Positions 19,788 to 31,080 are shown, counted from the first letter of the stretch. The stretch: 64,000 nucleotides of DNA from Tenebrio molitor (GCF_963966145.1 NC_091046.1:24676001-24740000); one strand, 5' to 3'. A program made the numbers and translations. Notes: generated by a model from the sequence alone, not told the origin.

Positions 19788-19926
19788 TCTTCTAGAAGGT
19801 TTTACCAGCTCCTCAGCTAGAAGATGGTGAATCTTTGCATCTGTCAAATCTTTTTTGGATGGGTTATATTCTAATTCTTGCATGTCTATATTCCAGGTAC
19901 TGGAATCTAAGTGACTAAAGCTGGTA
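19788..19926 (-). CDS. Nhe2: Na+/H+ exchanger, tail exon
   Basis: A 139-base exon, acceptor TTATTACAG ending at 19927 and donor GTAAAT from 19787. Its first base completes a Ser codon begun by 29726-29938. It encodes TSFSHLDSSTWNIDMQELEY, then NPSKKDLTDAKIHHLLAEEL and VKPSRR. It ends in phase 0 and continues directly into HRRLSYSRH of the next exon, 50 bases away. An in-exon GTAAAACC is a competing donor after AEEL but would drop the KPSRR link that the family keeps. Confidence 0.95.
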
Positions 19927-19963
19927 CTGTAATAATTAACTCATTTAGTTTACATAAATAATA

Positions 19964-20143
19964 TACAGTCGCGGCCAAAATAAAGTAGGACAATGTTTTT
20001 TCGCTAATGTAAATTTGCTTGCCCTTTCTATGGTTACTATGAAAATATTTATTTATTTATTATAGTAACCCCGGTTTACTCAACTCAATTTTGGCTAAAT
20101 TTCTTAATAAGACTTGTCCTACATTATTTTGGCCGCCACTGTA
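19964..20143. mobile_element. 180 bp Tc1/mariner-type MITE
   Basis: TACAGTCGCGGCCAAAATAA at the left. The right end is its inverse, TATTTTGGCCGCCACTGTA with small changes. TA flanks. One of several CAGT.GCGGCC elements in the window. Confidence 0.9.
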
Positions 20144-20258
20144 TATACAGTATCTTCAAGAACAATCAATGACTTTTACTAATGAGAAATTCCTTACAGT
20201 GGCAAATTAAATTAATTCTTGAATAATAGTTATTTGTAGGTATATCAAGGCCGCGAAG

Positions 20259-21042
20259 AAATCATTCTTTAACGTATCGGGCCTTCAAATAAATATATAT
20301 TTAGAGTAGGCGTAGGCGACATTCAAATTCTGTTAACAGTGTAAAGTAATTTTTGTAGGTAACCAATTACTCTCCGGAGTTACACAGGTTACATATTAAG
20401 CTTTTTCCCAATTTCATATTGTCATATTTCGTGGAGGGGGAATAGGGACAAGGCATGGGAGAAGGCACTATAAAAATTAAAAATATTTTCCAACCTAATT
20501 TTATTTCGCTAAAATGTCAGACGATTCTTGTGTCATTTTCTGCGCTGGAAAAATGTTGCAAACAATTGAATTTCCATAGGTTGCTCTAAATATAAATTTA
20601 TTTGAAGGCCCGTTACTATGAGAAAAATTGTCGCCCAGACCGCTTGCGGCCAACACAGGACAACTCGAGGATATTCTAGGATTTCGCGCCTATACAACAT
20701 TTTTTGTGCAACCGAAAATTTATAATTATTATAAAATGAACAAGCAAAATTTACTTCACTGTCAATAAATACATATAAATTCGGTTTACATGTCGCTAGA
20801 GAAATAACATAAATAAAATGATTCATTTTGTAAATAATCGTAAAAAGAGGATTGTAGTGAAAGTTCAGAATTAAAAAGTAGGTACGTATTATAAATTCTG
20901 CAGTTTCTAATTTCATACCCGAAAAATCTAAACGCCATCGCCAGTCTTACATGGAAACTCTGATTTGTATCAAATATTAAAATGACGTTTACTTTAACGG
21001 CCGTCTTTAAAAGTAACGACCGCGAAATTGGATTTCGCGGCC
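20259..21042. repeat. possible TIR element
   Basis: GGCCGCGAAGAAATC at the left and GATTTCGCGGCC at the right, with a second inverted pair GGGCCTTCAAATAAA / TTTATTTGAAGGCCC inside. A 127-codon minus-strand open frame at 20533-20916 lies across it. It has no recognisable motif and I do not call it a gene. Confidence 0.45.
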
Positions 21043-21502
21043 TGTTTTAGGTATGCGAAGTGCTCGTTTGGCGTACGGTTGCACAAAAAAATATTTTAAT
21101 TATGTAGAATGTTTCAACTAATATTATAACATCACGGATTTTGCGAGTGCGAATTAGTTTTATGACTTATGTATATGTTTAAAAGAAAAAGACTATGTCT
21201 GATGTATGATAAAAATTTTTTAGTTCATAGTCATTCTTGTTCTTATGACACTGTTTACTTTTATTAAAAATAGAAACATCTATAAAACTACGTACCAGTT
21301 ATCTTAAATTAATGAACAAACCAATGTAAAATAATCCACTTGCAAATTTTATATTAAATGGAGAAATTCTTTTACACAATTTTACACATTCATTAATTGA
21401 ATAAGATAAGTGCTGTATTTCATTTATAGTTTCACATGCTACTGTATGTTTCAAAAAAATGTATGTACCTAACTATAATGAAGTAATGAATAGACATACA
21501 TA
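21043..21502. other. intron, no gene seen
   Basis: AT-rich, featureless. Confidence 0.5.
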
Positions 21503-22250
21503 CAGATCGCTAAAAAGTATGAATGCAGCTAAATATTTTTATAACGGTTTAGCAGAGCTCGTTGACATTTGGCACACCGTTAGAAGTGTTTAAATTCTAT
21601 TATTCTGAAGATACAAGGCTAAATGGCACAAGGGATTGAATTTAATATCTTTAAAAAGAGTATTTTTTGGTGACTTCAGTGATGTAACACATGCATATTT
21701 TATTTTAATCGAAACTTTATAAAAATTATCGAATTAATAAAATTTGAAAAAATATCAAATTTAGTTAGCCTTAGAAATGTTTTTAGCTATCGTTAGTCCT
21801 TTGCCGCCTGTACTTTAACCAAAAAATAAATAAATAAATAATAAGTGTCAAAATAAGACATTTAACAGAAACAGAATACATTTTAATATAAAAAAAAGTT
21901 AAAAAAAAAAAACAAACAAACAATTTTTTTTAATTTATTTTTTATAAAAAAAATAATAAAAAGGTTAAACGCGAATTACATAATTTTTATGCTAATAAAA
22001 TTTTCGAAATAGCGGCATGTGTTACATCACTGAATTCACAAAAAATGTTCTTCAAAATTATTAAATTTGACTTCTCGTGCCATTTAAAAAAATCAAGTTA
22101 GCCTTGTAAGTATCTTCAAAACAAATGATGTTAGAAAATTGAAAAAAATTCCAAATAGAATTTAAACACTTCTAACAGTGCATTAAATTTCAACGAGCTC
22201 TGCTGCCGTTCTGACAATGTTTAGCTGTATCCATACTTTTTAGCGACCTG
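21503..22250. mobile_element. fold-back element with about 230-base arms
   Basis: CAGATCGCTAAAAAGTATGA on the left is inverted at the right end (CATACTTTTTAGCGACCTG). Homology extends inward through CAACGAGCTCTG, CTTCTAACAGTG and TGTGTTACATCACTGAA. The centre is A/T-only simple sequence. Part of one arm recurs at 48256-48411. Confidence 0.85.
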
Positions 22251-22553
22251 GGGGGCTTTATTTGAAGTCATTCGCAAAGTTGGGTGTGCGCAAATCAGCA
22301 ACATGCGAATGGTATTGCGAGCATCGCTAAGCGACCGCTGTATATGTAAAGTAAGGCCGGGCTGAGATATGACATTTGGTGGGAATTTGCATAGACGGAA
22401 AATGGTTTGACGAGTCTATCTTTCGTAAAATAGGGGTGTTCAACAAACTAATAATCAGCTGATTGTTACTGTGACCGCTATTCTCTGCTGTGACGGGTTT
22501 TGTCACGCCACTGAAATATTCTGTCCGCGCAGAGCCTTACTCTAGGTGCCAAG
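22251..22553. other. intron, no gene seen
   Basis: No feature recognised. A plus-strand open frame at 22490-22726 runs into the next repeat and is not convincing. Confidence 0.5.
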
Positions 22554-22803
22554 GTATAGTATTTTTACCCCTAATAGAAACATTGACTAAAATCATAAAT
22601 CACACCAACAAAGAAACAGATCTTAAAGCACCCCATCCGGTAATTTATGGTGGGATGTTAAATAACCTCAGCCAAATATTTGGGAAAAATGACCGGTTTC
22701 TTACCTGTAATTGTAAGTACCTGTAAGTGAATTGTAAACTGCTTCTTTGTTGGTGTGATTTATGATTTTAGTAAATATTTCTATTAGGGGTAAAAATACT
22801 ATA
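22554..22803. repeat. fold-back MITE
   Basis: GGTATAGTATTTTTACCCCT and TCATAAATCACACCAACAAA on the left are inverted on the right, ending GGGGTAAAAATACTATA. Confidence 0.9.
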
Positions 22804-22805
22804 GG

Positions 22806-23056
22806 TAAAGTTTGTCTAAACGTAAGTGAATTTTATGGTTTTAACATTTAAAGTACTTTATGAGGGATTTTAGGGTTGTTCACGACAAATCCATCACAAC
22901 AGATATTTAGCCACCCTGTCGTAAATTTTGCAACGCGTGCCTGTCTTTGTTAAACGAAAAGCTGCAGATTTGGTTATTCCCACTTTTACAACATCCCTCA
23001 TAAAGTACTTTAGTTGTTAAAACCGTCAAATTCACTTATGTTTAGACAAACTTTAC
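22806..23056. repeat. fold-back MITE abutting the previous one
   Basis: TAAAGTTTGTCTAAACGTAA on the left. Its inverse TTATGTTTAGACAAACTTTA is on the right, with the inner pair AAAGTACTTTATGAGGGAT. The boundary to 22554-22803 is only two bases. Confidence 0.9.
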
Positions 23057-23128
23057 ATGTATTTCAACAGTTTAAGCAAAGTGGTTTTGATTTGAGAGTT
23101 GAGAACGGTTTCCTACCGCTCTATGCAG

Positions 23129-23777
23129 GTATACTCCGTACACTGATAGATTGCACGTTTTTTGACAGACACAGAAATTACGCGGACAAAACATCAGTGA
23201 CAGATTTGGATGACTCGACGTGTTTTCCCTCTATTCTATAGTACTTATTCACAATGGACATAAGACATAAGAACTACATAAGAGATACCTAAGAATAATT
23301 TGTAAATTTGGGCAATTGGAAAATAATTTTTGCGTCCATATAACTCGAATATGATTCTCCATGCCTTTTTGTACACAACAATAATGTTTACTGAGGTCAC
23401 TTCTCATAAGTTACGTAAAAATTAATAGTATATACACTGCATGTATCATGAATTTCTTATGCATTATGTCAAGCTTATGTCCATTGTGAATAAGCACATA
23501 CTCTATATCATTATACTCGAAGAATCAATAATTTCAACAACACTTTATAACAATTTGAAAACACTTGTATTAGTTGTATTGAAACTTCATTCAGATTGAC
23601 AGTTGTAATTCTGTAAAGAACATCATAGGTGTAGGATTACTACTGGCGGGAACTAATCTGCAAGGCTACAACGGTTTTCGAAATAACGTGAAACAATTGA
23701 GATGGAGAGTTTAGTATTTTTCACTGCGTTATATTTGGGAACTAGAATTTAAAAACGTGCAGTGTACGGAGTATCCC
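23129..23777. mobile_element. TIR element with a nested MITE
   Basis: GGTATACTCCGTACACTG on the left and CAGTGTACGGAGTATCCC on the right, each followed inward by GCACGTTTTT or its inverse. The element at 23237-23506 is inserted inside. Confidence 0.8.
23237..23506. mobile_element. fold-back MITE nested in 23129-23777
   Basis: ATAGTACTTATTCACAATGG on the left and CCATTGTGAATAAGCACATA on the right, with CATAAG/CTTATG inner arms. Confidence 0.85.
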
Positions 23778-24100
23778 GTCCAATATCACTGTAATTTGGA
23801 AATTCAAAGTTAGGTTATGTGAATCTTACAAGGAGAGGTCGCCAGATGTGCGACGACTGCCCATATTACTACCCTGGAAGGAAACACCCGATTGTTCGTA
23901 AATTTACGAGAAAAAAAAAGGTGAGCAAATCAGCTAAAGGCGTTTTAAATAATAGTATATTAGGTATATTATAAGTGATAGAAATGCATCATTATACAAG
24001 AGTGAGAATTTTGACCGACGAGTGCGCTTCCGCATGAGTGGGACGCTTCTCACGAGTTTCATAATGGCATTTCGATCACGTGTGATATACCTACGACGTT

Positions 24101-24308
24101 TTATCTTACAGGTGCAATTATTGCAAAAAATCCAAGTAAAATGACAGCTGTCAAATTTAGTAACTTGTGAGTATTTTATGTCAAGTTAAATGGCAGCTGT
24201 CAAATTTACTCACTAGTGAGTACTTTATCTCACTTGTGATTAAAATTTGACTTCAGTCACCGAAAACAATGGTCTCAGGTAGCTCAAAAACTCCACCTGT
24301 AAGATAAA
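24101..24308. mobile_element. small MITE nested in 23832-24614
   Basis: TTTATCTTACAGGTG on the left and CACCTGTAAGATAAA on the right. The interior has two direct repeats of GACAGCTGTCAAATTTA. Confidence 0.85.
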
Positions 24309-24428
24309 CATTTTAAAACCTAATTTAATTTACAAAATTCAATAAAAAAATAAAAAAATTATAAAGAAGGTTGCACAGTAATGCGTTTTCTTTCTCTCTG
24401 TAATAAAAAAAAAAAACTCTAGCAAAAA

Positions 24429-24475
24429 GATTCGAACCCGCAGCGTCGAGCGTTCGGCTTGGCCCACAGCACGCG
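24429..24475 (-). repeat. tRNA-like segment (possible SINE head remnant)
   Basis: On the minus strand a perfect B-box-like GGGTTCGAATC is preceded by a tRNA-like GGGCCAAGCCGAACGCTCGA stretch and followed by TTTTTGC and a long T run (24403-24416). A full cloverleaf does not form, so this is not a functional tRNA gene. Confidence 0.35.
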
Positions 24476-24614
24476 TCGCGAGAAACGCGTCAAAATTTGC
24501 CACTTTTTTACGAACGTTCGGGCGTTTCCTTTCAGGGCGGTGATATGGGCAGTCGGGGCAACCACTTTGATTTTTTTTTGTTCAAAAAGCCGTTGCACAT
24601 CTGGCGACCGCTCC

Positions 24615-25700
24615 TGGTACTCCTGGTTAGTCTGTCGTTATGTGTAATAAACTAATAATTAATAAATAATGTAAAGCTGCGCCGCACGTTTTCGATGTTT
24701 TTATTTTTCAAGGCCTGTCTTGATCCTACATTTTTTGAAACGTACAGTATTTTTTCTACACTCCTATAACAATTTACTATTTTAAATTAAAATAAATCAA
24801 CTATAGTGTAACTGAAACATGTAATCCCGTTATAATTTTCTTCGTCAAAATAAACTATCTAAATGTTTTTACTTTTTAGTGGTGTAAACATATTCGTTGT
24901 TAGTGTGTATTAGGATGAAAATTTCGTGTGACTTATCTATTTCAACAGTCTTGTAGGTACTTTTTACACATCGCAGCACAACTCCGTCAATTTTGGGAAT
25001 GACGGTTCTAACAGTAGGTAAAAGTATTATTGATTATTCCTGTAGTCGAGTCAATGAAACCGAAAAATAGCTGAAACTTCTTAAGGGTGGAGTTTACCTG
25101 TTTTGAAATGGTCGAAAAACGGTGTTTTTAAACATCCATATCTTTAAAACCACAACACATGAAGGCAAGGTCCGTTTTTTATTTAAAAGATACGTCTTTC
25201 CTCTAGGACCCCATACTTTTCTTTTTTCGATTTCGTTATAAATAACAATAAAATAAATTGCAATTTGAGGACTATCCAGGAAGCTGTAACACTAAAACCT
25301 AATTCGAAATTAACAAAAAAAAAGTATGGGGCCCTCGGAAATTGAATTTTAAAGTGTTTGGTGCCATCACCGTGCTTCCAAAAAAATCACAGATCTTATT
25401 ATACATAAACATACGTACGTACGATTTTACCACTAAATTCACATTTGAACCTTTATTTGGGAGACGAAAATATCTAAAAGCTTAGTAATGAAATTTGCTG
25501 ATTAACTACACCTTCTGGCAGGTACTTACCCATTTCAGGTAAAAGTAGGCCAATTGAAAAGCCGTTTATTTCATTTCAAACATTTCCAATAATGCAACCC
25601 AAACTACACGAATTGTGAAATTTTCATCAGGTAAACCCTACCCTTAATACTCAAGAGCAGCCCAGATTTTGTTTTTTTTTTTTCAATGTTTGTTTTTATA
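24615..25700. other. intron, no gene seen
   Basis: AT-rich sequence. Paired segments AGTATGGGGCCCTC near 25322 and AGGACCCCATACTTTTC near 25204, together with AAAGTATGGGG, suggest an old fold-back element, but I cannot define its ends. Confidence 0.4.
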
Positions 25701-26345
25701 TACAGGTGTCCCAGAGTTGCGAAAAAGCTCCATAATTTGTTTGTTATTAAAGATATCAACTTTTACTTTTTTCTAGATGATAGCTACGCTTCTACTGTAC
25801 ATTCGGAAAATATTGCGGTATATATACAGTGTGTCTTAATATTATAAAAACACTAAAGTTATGTTTTTTAAGTGAACCTACCCAGTTTGATTTTATTTTT
25901 GAATTCTATGCTAAATTATTAATCAAATCTATACAAGACGTTTTTATTTATCTGCCATCGTTTTTGATCTGTGGCGCTTTTTTTTATCAGAATTGCAGGG
26001 GTCCGTTCAAAAATTCGTACCCTCCAAATCGTTGCACATAAATTAAAATGATTGACGCCGTTTAATTTTGATTCCTGAATATTTGGCGCATATGTTGAGT
26101 GTTTACTCAACAACCTGCTCAGTCGTATATGCCAACAGCGATTTTTTAAACATAAACTAAAAATGTCAAAAACTCATTTTTTTCAAATGGCACTCCGTAT
26201 TTATTTTGCACTGGTCGAAAGCTTTTTTGACAAGCTTGTCTTTAACGGAAAATTTGCTCCTAATTTAGTGATTTCAGGGTAGTATCCTAGATTTTCACAT
26301 TCGACTATACGAACCATATACCGTTGGAAAGCTTGTCAAAAAAGT
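25701..26345. mobile_element. truncated copy of the 15312-16665 palindrome
   Basis: It begins TACAGGTGTCCCAGAGTTGC and follows the left arm of the 15.3 kb palindrome (GATAGCTACGCTTCTACTG, AATCGTTGCACATAAATT), then breaks off near GGAAAGCTTGTCAAAAAAG. Confidence 0.85.
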
Positions 26346-26448
26346 TCTAGATTTAAAAGCCGTGTACAGAATTCCCGTCTGGCAGGGTAATCATCTGGCT
26401 GCAAATGCTGCACACGCGTATAATGGTATGGATGTCGTCGTTCAGTCT

Positions 26449-26637
26449 TCATGGCTCGATGTACAAAAGTTTTCGAAATATGTATTCATTTCGTGCGATA
26501 ACACTGAGGATCGTTTTGTAATCGGGATAATTTCTATTAGGAAAACGTTGGGCATAAACCCTTGCTGCCTCTCCAGCATTCCGTCCACATTCTCCGTAAA
26601 TTTTCAACATTCCCACATAATCCGCTGTAGAATACAT
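26449..26637 (-). pseudogene. DUF4817-type transposase, N-terminal fragment
   Basis: From ATG the minus strand reads MYSTADYVGMLKIYGECG, then RNAGEAARVYAQRFPNRNYP and DYKTILSVI, before drifting into unrelated sequence and a stop. This is the helix-turn-helix N-terminus common in insect Tc1/mariner-type transposases (YxxxEYxxMxxxYGxCxxNxxxAxxxYxxRFPNRxxP). No catalytic domain follows, so it is a dead fragment about 60 residues long where the family runs to about 350 or more. The open frame extends upstream to 26736 without similarity. Confidence 0.75.
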
Positions 26638-26820
26638 GTTGAAAGAGCACGGTTGACCACGACGGCGTGGCGGTACTAAAGCGATTTTAAGGGATTTGCA
26701 TGAAATTTTGACACTGACGTTTCTCAAAAGTTTCATAGTCGGTCAGTTTACTGAAAACGTAATAAAAGGTGCAACCTAGCAACAATTACGGCCAATACAC
26801 CTGGATGGCTTAATTGTTAT

Positions 26821-26954
26821 TTATGCAACGACTTTCTGTGTAAATTGGGCTTTTCTAATTGCCCGAGGGACAAGATTAACACACGAGCGTAGCGAGGGTT
26901 TTAAAGCCTCGAGGGCAATTAGAAAAGCCCAATTTACCCAGAAACGAGTTGCAT
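26821..26954. repeat. hairpin palindrome with CG-rich loop
   Basis: ATGCAACGACTTTCTGTGTA and AAATTGGGCTTTTCTAATTG on the left are inverted on the right, ending CGAGTTGCAT. The loop is CACACGAGCGTAGCGAGGG. Arms share the GGGCTTTT block with 10126 and 31081. Confidence 0.9.
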
Positions 26955-27366
26955 ACAAAATTTTATTGTTTGAAACCACGTCCCTGAAGCTTCCAAATCT
27001 TTTTCGCATTTGCTTTTGACAATTTTGACAAATTTTTCAAGACCTGTCAGAAATGTAACTTTGAATGTGTTGTCTAGGGCAACGGTTCGTTATCTGCTCA
27101 TTTTGCTTTAGGGCAGTTAAGGCAGTTTACAAAGGAGAAAAATGAGAAGTTATGACAGTTGAAAACGATAAAACACTTTGATGGTGGAATTAAAATGTTC
27201 TTTTCTTGAATACCGTTCAAAATAGAAACATTTTTCTTTTGGATTATTTATTTGTCCTTTTATGAAGAATTCTCCTTTTTGAAGCGAAGCTTCTTAACGC
27301 AGGCTTCGGGGATGGGGATTCAATACAGAAAAACCGATCGTCACACGTTACGGATGTCTCATGTAT
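26955..27366. other. intron, no gene seen
   Basis: No feature recognised beyond the flank of the preceding hairpin. Confidence 0.5.
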
Positions 27367-27718
27367 CTGTCACAATAGTGTTAATGGTAATGTTAATGTT
27401 AGTGTTAGCCAGAATGTTAATTTTCAGAACATTGGTGAAACGTTCAACCGTTCACAATAATGGTAACGGTGATGTTAATGTTAGACACGATGTTAAGAGA
27501 TCCAGAAAATGTCTGGTTCTTTAACATCTTCGTTAACATCTACCAATCACCATCGAGAATTTCACGCACACGCAGGCGCAGTGACAGTTCACACCACGTT
27601 GACAGCTGTAAGAGTAACATTCCGTTAACATTATTGGGAACACTGGACTACTAACCTTACCATTGCCATCTCCACTAACATTATAACATTACCACTAACA
27701 TTAACACTATTGTGACAG
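27367..27718. repeat. fold-back element with ATGTTA tandem repeats
   Basis: CTGTCACAATAGTGTTAATG at the left is inverted at the right end as AACACTATTGTGACAG. Both arms are built of short (A)TGTTA-type repeats. Open frames across it are repeat artefacts. Confidence 0.85.
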
Positions 27719-28486
27719 ACCCATCAGGCCCTCAGACGGCATAGAACTGCAGGCGCATCGATTCGATTGGGAATGGGAACAGTCAACAGACTGCATTAGT
27801 ATAGTCCTACAGAAACTCTAGTAGAATTCGACTTTGGTTGTAAATTTAACAACAACCGAAGAATAAGATTTTATCATCAAGTAATAACTTTTGACATAAA
27901 TACCACTACCACTACCTGTAACATCCCTGCCTGAAGCTGACATTGCGAACCCTAAGCCGACGACCGTCATTATTAGCATTTGTGTAGTGGTCATGACTCA
28001 GGAGTGCTTTCTTCACTCCCTCTCTCTCTTGTAATGTATGAGCTATGAAAATCCAATTTTCCATTTAACAAACTGTCTTCTGTTTCAGTTCAAGTACTAC
28101 AACCACAGATGCAGTTTTTTCAAGATTTATTAACAAAATAGAATCGCAGACATTTATATCATATTTCAGTTATCACAAACCAATTGTTTCCATGATAGAA
28201 TGTGATGATTAAATTGGCATTCGTTTCAATATACGAGTACAATTTAAATTTAATGTAAATAAATGTTTAATCAATAACTCCTTGTATGTCATATACTTTT
28301 TTTTTATCTGTTTTAGTTATAAATTATCAATAAATAATGTGTTTTTATATATATTTTTACTTGTTAACATTATTATTTATTAGAAATACATAAATAACTA
28401 TATGATTTTTTAATGTTTTGTTTCATTTAGGGGAACGAATTGATTGTACCCATATATCGGGTATTTTTTTAAATGTCACCTCATAG
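27719..28486. other. intron, no gene seen
   Basis: AT-rich sequence without recognisable features. Confidence 0.5.
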
Positions 28487-28596
28487 TAGGCGTCGGAGAG
28501 TAGATTGTGAACGCACTATACGGATCACGGATCAGCTGTTTAAATCTTACATTTTTACACGAGTGGTGCGCTCACAATCAACTTTTCAACGCCTGC
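28487..28596. repeat. hairpin repeat related to 11207-11386
   Basis: TAGGCGTCGGAGAGTAGATT on the left and CAACTTTTCAACGCCTG on the right. The loop includes CAGCTGTTTAAA and ACACGAGTGGTGCG, the same as in the 11.2 kb copy but in the opposite order. Confidence 0.85.
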
Positions 28597-29725
28597 GAAG
28601 TGAAATAAAAAAAAAACCGATACATTTATACAGTAAAGTGTAAGAAGCTTCGCTTCTGTCGTGCGTCCAGTCACCGACACGCACCCATTTTTTTCTCTGG
28701 GGATCGAGTTGTGGGACACCTGTATATTGTTTTTACGCTCCCTGAATTAAGAGGAATAGAGGCACCCTTTGCTATTTGCTACTATCTCTCTCTCAAATCG
28801 TAAAATAGTCGCTAGCCGTCGTTCCAGTAATCATAAGTAGTTCCGTAAATTTAGAAATGTAATAAAATGAACTATGTAATAACATTCAACGTAGTTGATT
28901 TGAGATAAATCGTTGCCTAGCGAAAATACATTTACATAATATTTTCATTGCGGAGGAATTTTTTAATGTTGCCAATAAATAATGTACGACTTCTGCTAAA
29001 ATTTGTATGCCTGTCCCAAAACAAGACGGAGGTCGTAAGCGAATGCAATTAAGTAGCTGATTTATATAATCGGGACAACCAACAGCTTACATTATTGCCC
29101 TCGACGCTTCGCGTCTCGGGTAATACCTAATCCAGCTCGGCTTAGAAAAATATGTTCTCTACCTTGGTGTATAACATACTATCAAATGTTTGACTATTAA
29201 TTCATTTTAAATTAAAGCGTAACTAGATAGTAAATACTTATCGGTTTATTTTGTATGATTACAACATGAGAAGAATTCAATCACTCAGTTTCTAGTATAC
29301 CAGTATGTCTATACCTACACTAATATTTCGTAATTTTCAAATATTATGACTAGAACTGAAAATGTGGATGATGTTTCAGTTATACCAAAAAAAAAAAACA
29401 TTTCTCAATTCTATATGTTACGTACATCTAAGGCAAAACATACCGTGAGTTTTTTATTTTACTGAACATAGGATTCATGGATTTGTAAGTTTGGTTGCAT
29501 ATTTCAAATGAATTGACTTGTCCATTTTAGAACTGAACATAGCCATTTTACATTGTATGTACAGCGAAATAAAAAACGCAGTGTATGGCAAAAGCACTGA
29601 CTACAACTACGGCAAAATTAATTATTGTTATTACTTATTGTTAATATTACTCTTATTACGCATGAAGGCAAAGTGGTAAGTGGTCAGTGCTGTTAGTTTA
29701 CCAGGTTAATAATGTGGTGGCGCAC
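28597..29725. other. intron, no gene seen
   Basis: AT-rich. It includes a tiny CG-rich hairpin at 29091-29124 (ATTGCCCTCGACGC / GCGTCTCGGGTAAT). A fragment TGTGGGACACCTGTATA at 28712 resembles the end of the 15.3 kb palindrome. Confidence 0.5.
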
Positions 29726-29938
29726 CTGCCGTTGAGATTGCCCGTCGTATAATTCTTGAAAATAGCGGACATGCTTTCAGTACCAGAAATGTTACCTATG
29801 GTGGAGGCGTTCCTGCGCATGTATTCCATTGCGTCTCTCATAGCCAACTTCGAATACGTTTCTAATATTTTTGGTTCGGCTCCTTGATGATTTCGTAACA
29901 CATACGGGCGAATGAACTGATTATCAAATCGTTTAAAT
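29726..29938 (-). CDS. Nhe2: Na+/H+ exchanger, juxtamembrane tail exon
   Basis: Acceptor TTGTTTTCTAG ends at 29939. One base completes Lys after HIRDK from the previous exon, then FKRFDNQFIRPYVLRN, then AEPKILETYSKLAMRDAMEY and TESMSAIFKNYTTGNLNG. This is the conserved region straight after the last membrane helix. Two phase-2 donors are possible: GTGCGC from 29725 (used here) and GTAAAC from 29701, which would add eight codons. Both join in frame to 19788-19926, so alternative donors are plausible. Confidence 0.93.
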
Positions 29939-30094
29939 CTAGAAAACAAAAATTAGGAAACTTGTACCTTCTGTATTTCTTTATAAACATAAAAACATAA
30001 AGTAAAGGATCTGATAATCACCATGTATAGTGCAATAAAAAATTTGTTACAGTTCATAAAGTAAATATGATTTCAATGAAAAAACATTTCATAC

Positions 30095-30165
30095 TTATCA
30101 CGTATGTGGTAATTGCCGTGTTGACCCAGTATATCCTCTATGGCAGCCATAGCATGATCCATTAA
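30095..30165 (-). CDS. Nhe2: Na+/H+ exchanger, short exon of the membrane-tail junction
   Basis: A 71-base exon, acceptor TATTTTAAG ending at 30166 and a GTATGA donor from 30094. It reads LMDHAMAAIEDILGQHGNY then HIRDK. MDHxMAxIExIxGxHG is a strongly conserved motif at the start of the cytoplasmic tail of this family. Phase 0 at its start and phase 2 at its end match both neighbours. Confidence 0.95.
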
Positions 30166-30224
30166 CTTAAAATATAGTTTGAAAATAACACTTGACTATA
30201 AACTATTAGTTTAAGAATAATTAC

Positions 30225-30517
30225 CCTTTCATGTATTCTTTCATTCATGGTAGGCTTCCTTTTTTCGGCTGTCTTCACATTAAGAATTTTTACCAAAGGT
30301 TTTATTGTTATTCCCTGGAAGAACACTGTGAAGTACACAAGAGCAATTGTAGTAGTCATAAACATTGGTTGAAGTGGCACTATTTTTGGGTTGATTAAAA
30401 GCACCAATGCGAAGGCTACAGCCCCTCGTAAACCACCATAGGACATTACAAATTTCTCCACTTGGCTCAACTGATGTAATCGAAAATGATTTGCTATTGC
30501 TGTGAATATTATTACAC
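30225..30517 (-). CDS. Nhe2: Na+/H+ exchanger, C-terminal membrane helices
   Basis: A 293-base exon, acceptor ATCTTTCAG ending at 30518 and donor GTAATT from 30224. It encodes GVIIFTAIANHFRLHQLS, then VEKFVMSYGGLRGAVAFALV, the most conserved helix of the family, then the last membrane segment (TTTIALVYFTVFFQGITIK) and PLVKILNVK, ending TMNERIHER. The GGLRGAVAFAL segment is part of the transport core in known exchangers. Phases agree with 34670-34887 upstream (phase 1) and 30095-30165 downstream (phase 0). Confidence 0.97.
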
Positions 30518-30794
30518 CTGAAAGATGCAGTTGTTAAAGTTGGATTACATTTATCATTATTGCTAAATTAATTAGATCTATCTATGTTTAGTAGGATTCA
30601 AAGAATCACAGAGTTTTCATGGATATACCTATGTTTACCTACTCCAACATAGCTGTATACATAAACCGACAAGGTGTTAAAAACTACTGTTTAAATTATG
30701 TAAATACAAATCAAATCTTTAAGAATTTACGTATTCAGACTAACAAAATCAAAGTTTTATAAGTATGGCCTCATTTAAAAATTTTAGTTATTTT
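30518..30794. other. intron, no gene seen
   Basis: AT-rich sequence without features. Confidence 0.5.
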
Positions 30795-30926
30795 TGTATT
30801 AAGTACGCAAAATGATTGTTTTTTGTTGGGTCATGAGAATGAGTTTTTGGTCGAGACCATCAGGTCGAGACTTCATACTCATTCGAATGCGCCAACAAAA
30901 CAATCATCTTTCGCACGAAATACAAA
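30795..30926. repeat. hairpin palindrome
   Basis: TGTATTAAGTACGCAAAATG and ATTGTTTTTTGTTGG on the left pair with GCCAACAAAACAATCATC and TTCGCACGAAATACA on the right. The loop has GGTCGAGACCATCAGGTCGA, an inner palindrome. Confidence 0.8.
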
Positions 30927-31080
30927 CACTATTTTTTCTACAACCGCATTTTAAAATTTTTGAATTTTTGTAAAATTTTCCTTGGATGCTAAAATATTTG
31001 TCAAGAATGACATACTTTGCGACTTGATAACGATGCATAAATGTCACGTTTTTTGACGGTTGTAGAAAATAATTATTTAT

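Larger units (their letters stand above)
23832..24614. mobile_element. fold-back element with long imperfect arms
   Basis: GGAGAGGTCGCCAGATGTGC at the left and GCACATCTGGCGACCGCTCC at the right. Further inverted homology lies inside (CGACTGCCCATATTACTACC, GGAAACACCCG, and a TTCGTAAATTTACGA region). It contains the MITE at 24101-24308 and the tRNA-like segment at 24429-24475. Confidence 0.8.

Noticed and set aside
20533..20916. 127-codon minus-strand open frame
   Set aside because: No recognisable motif, lies across a probable TIR element, and amino-acid make-up follows the AT-rich background.
24429..24475. Functional tRNA gene
   Set aside because: Only the T-arm/B-box is convincing. No acceptor stem pairing.
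26362..26679. 105-codon plus-strand open frame
   Set aside because: Antisense to the DUF4817 fragment on the minus strand, which has the recognisable motif.
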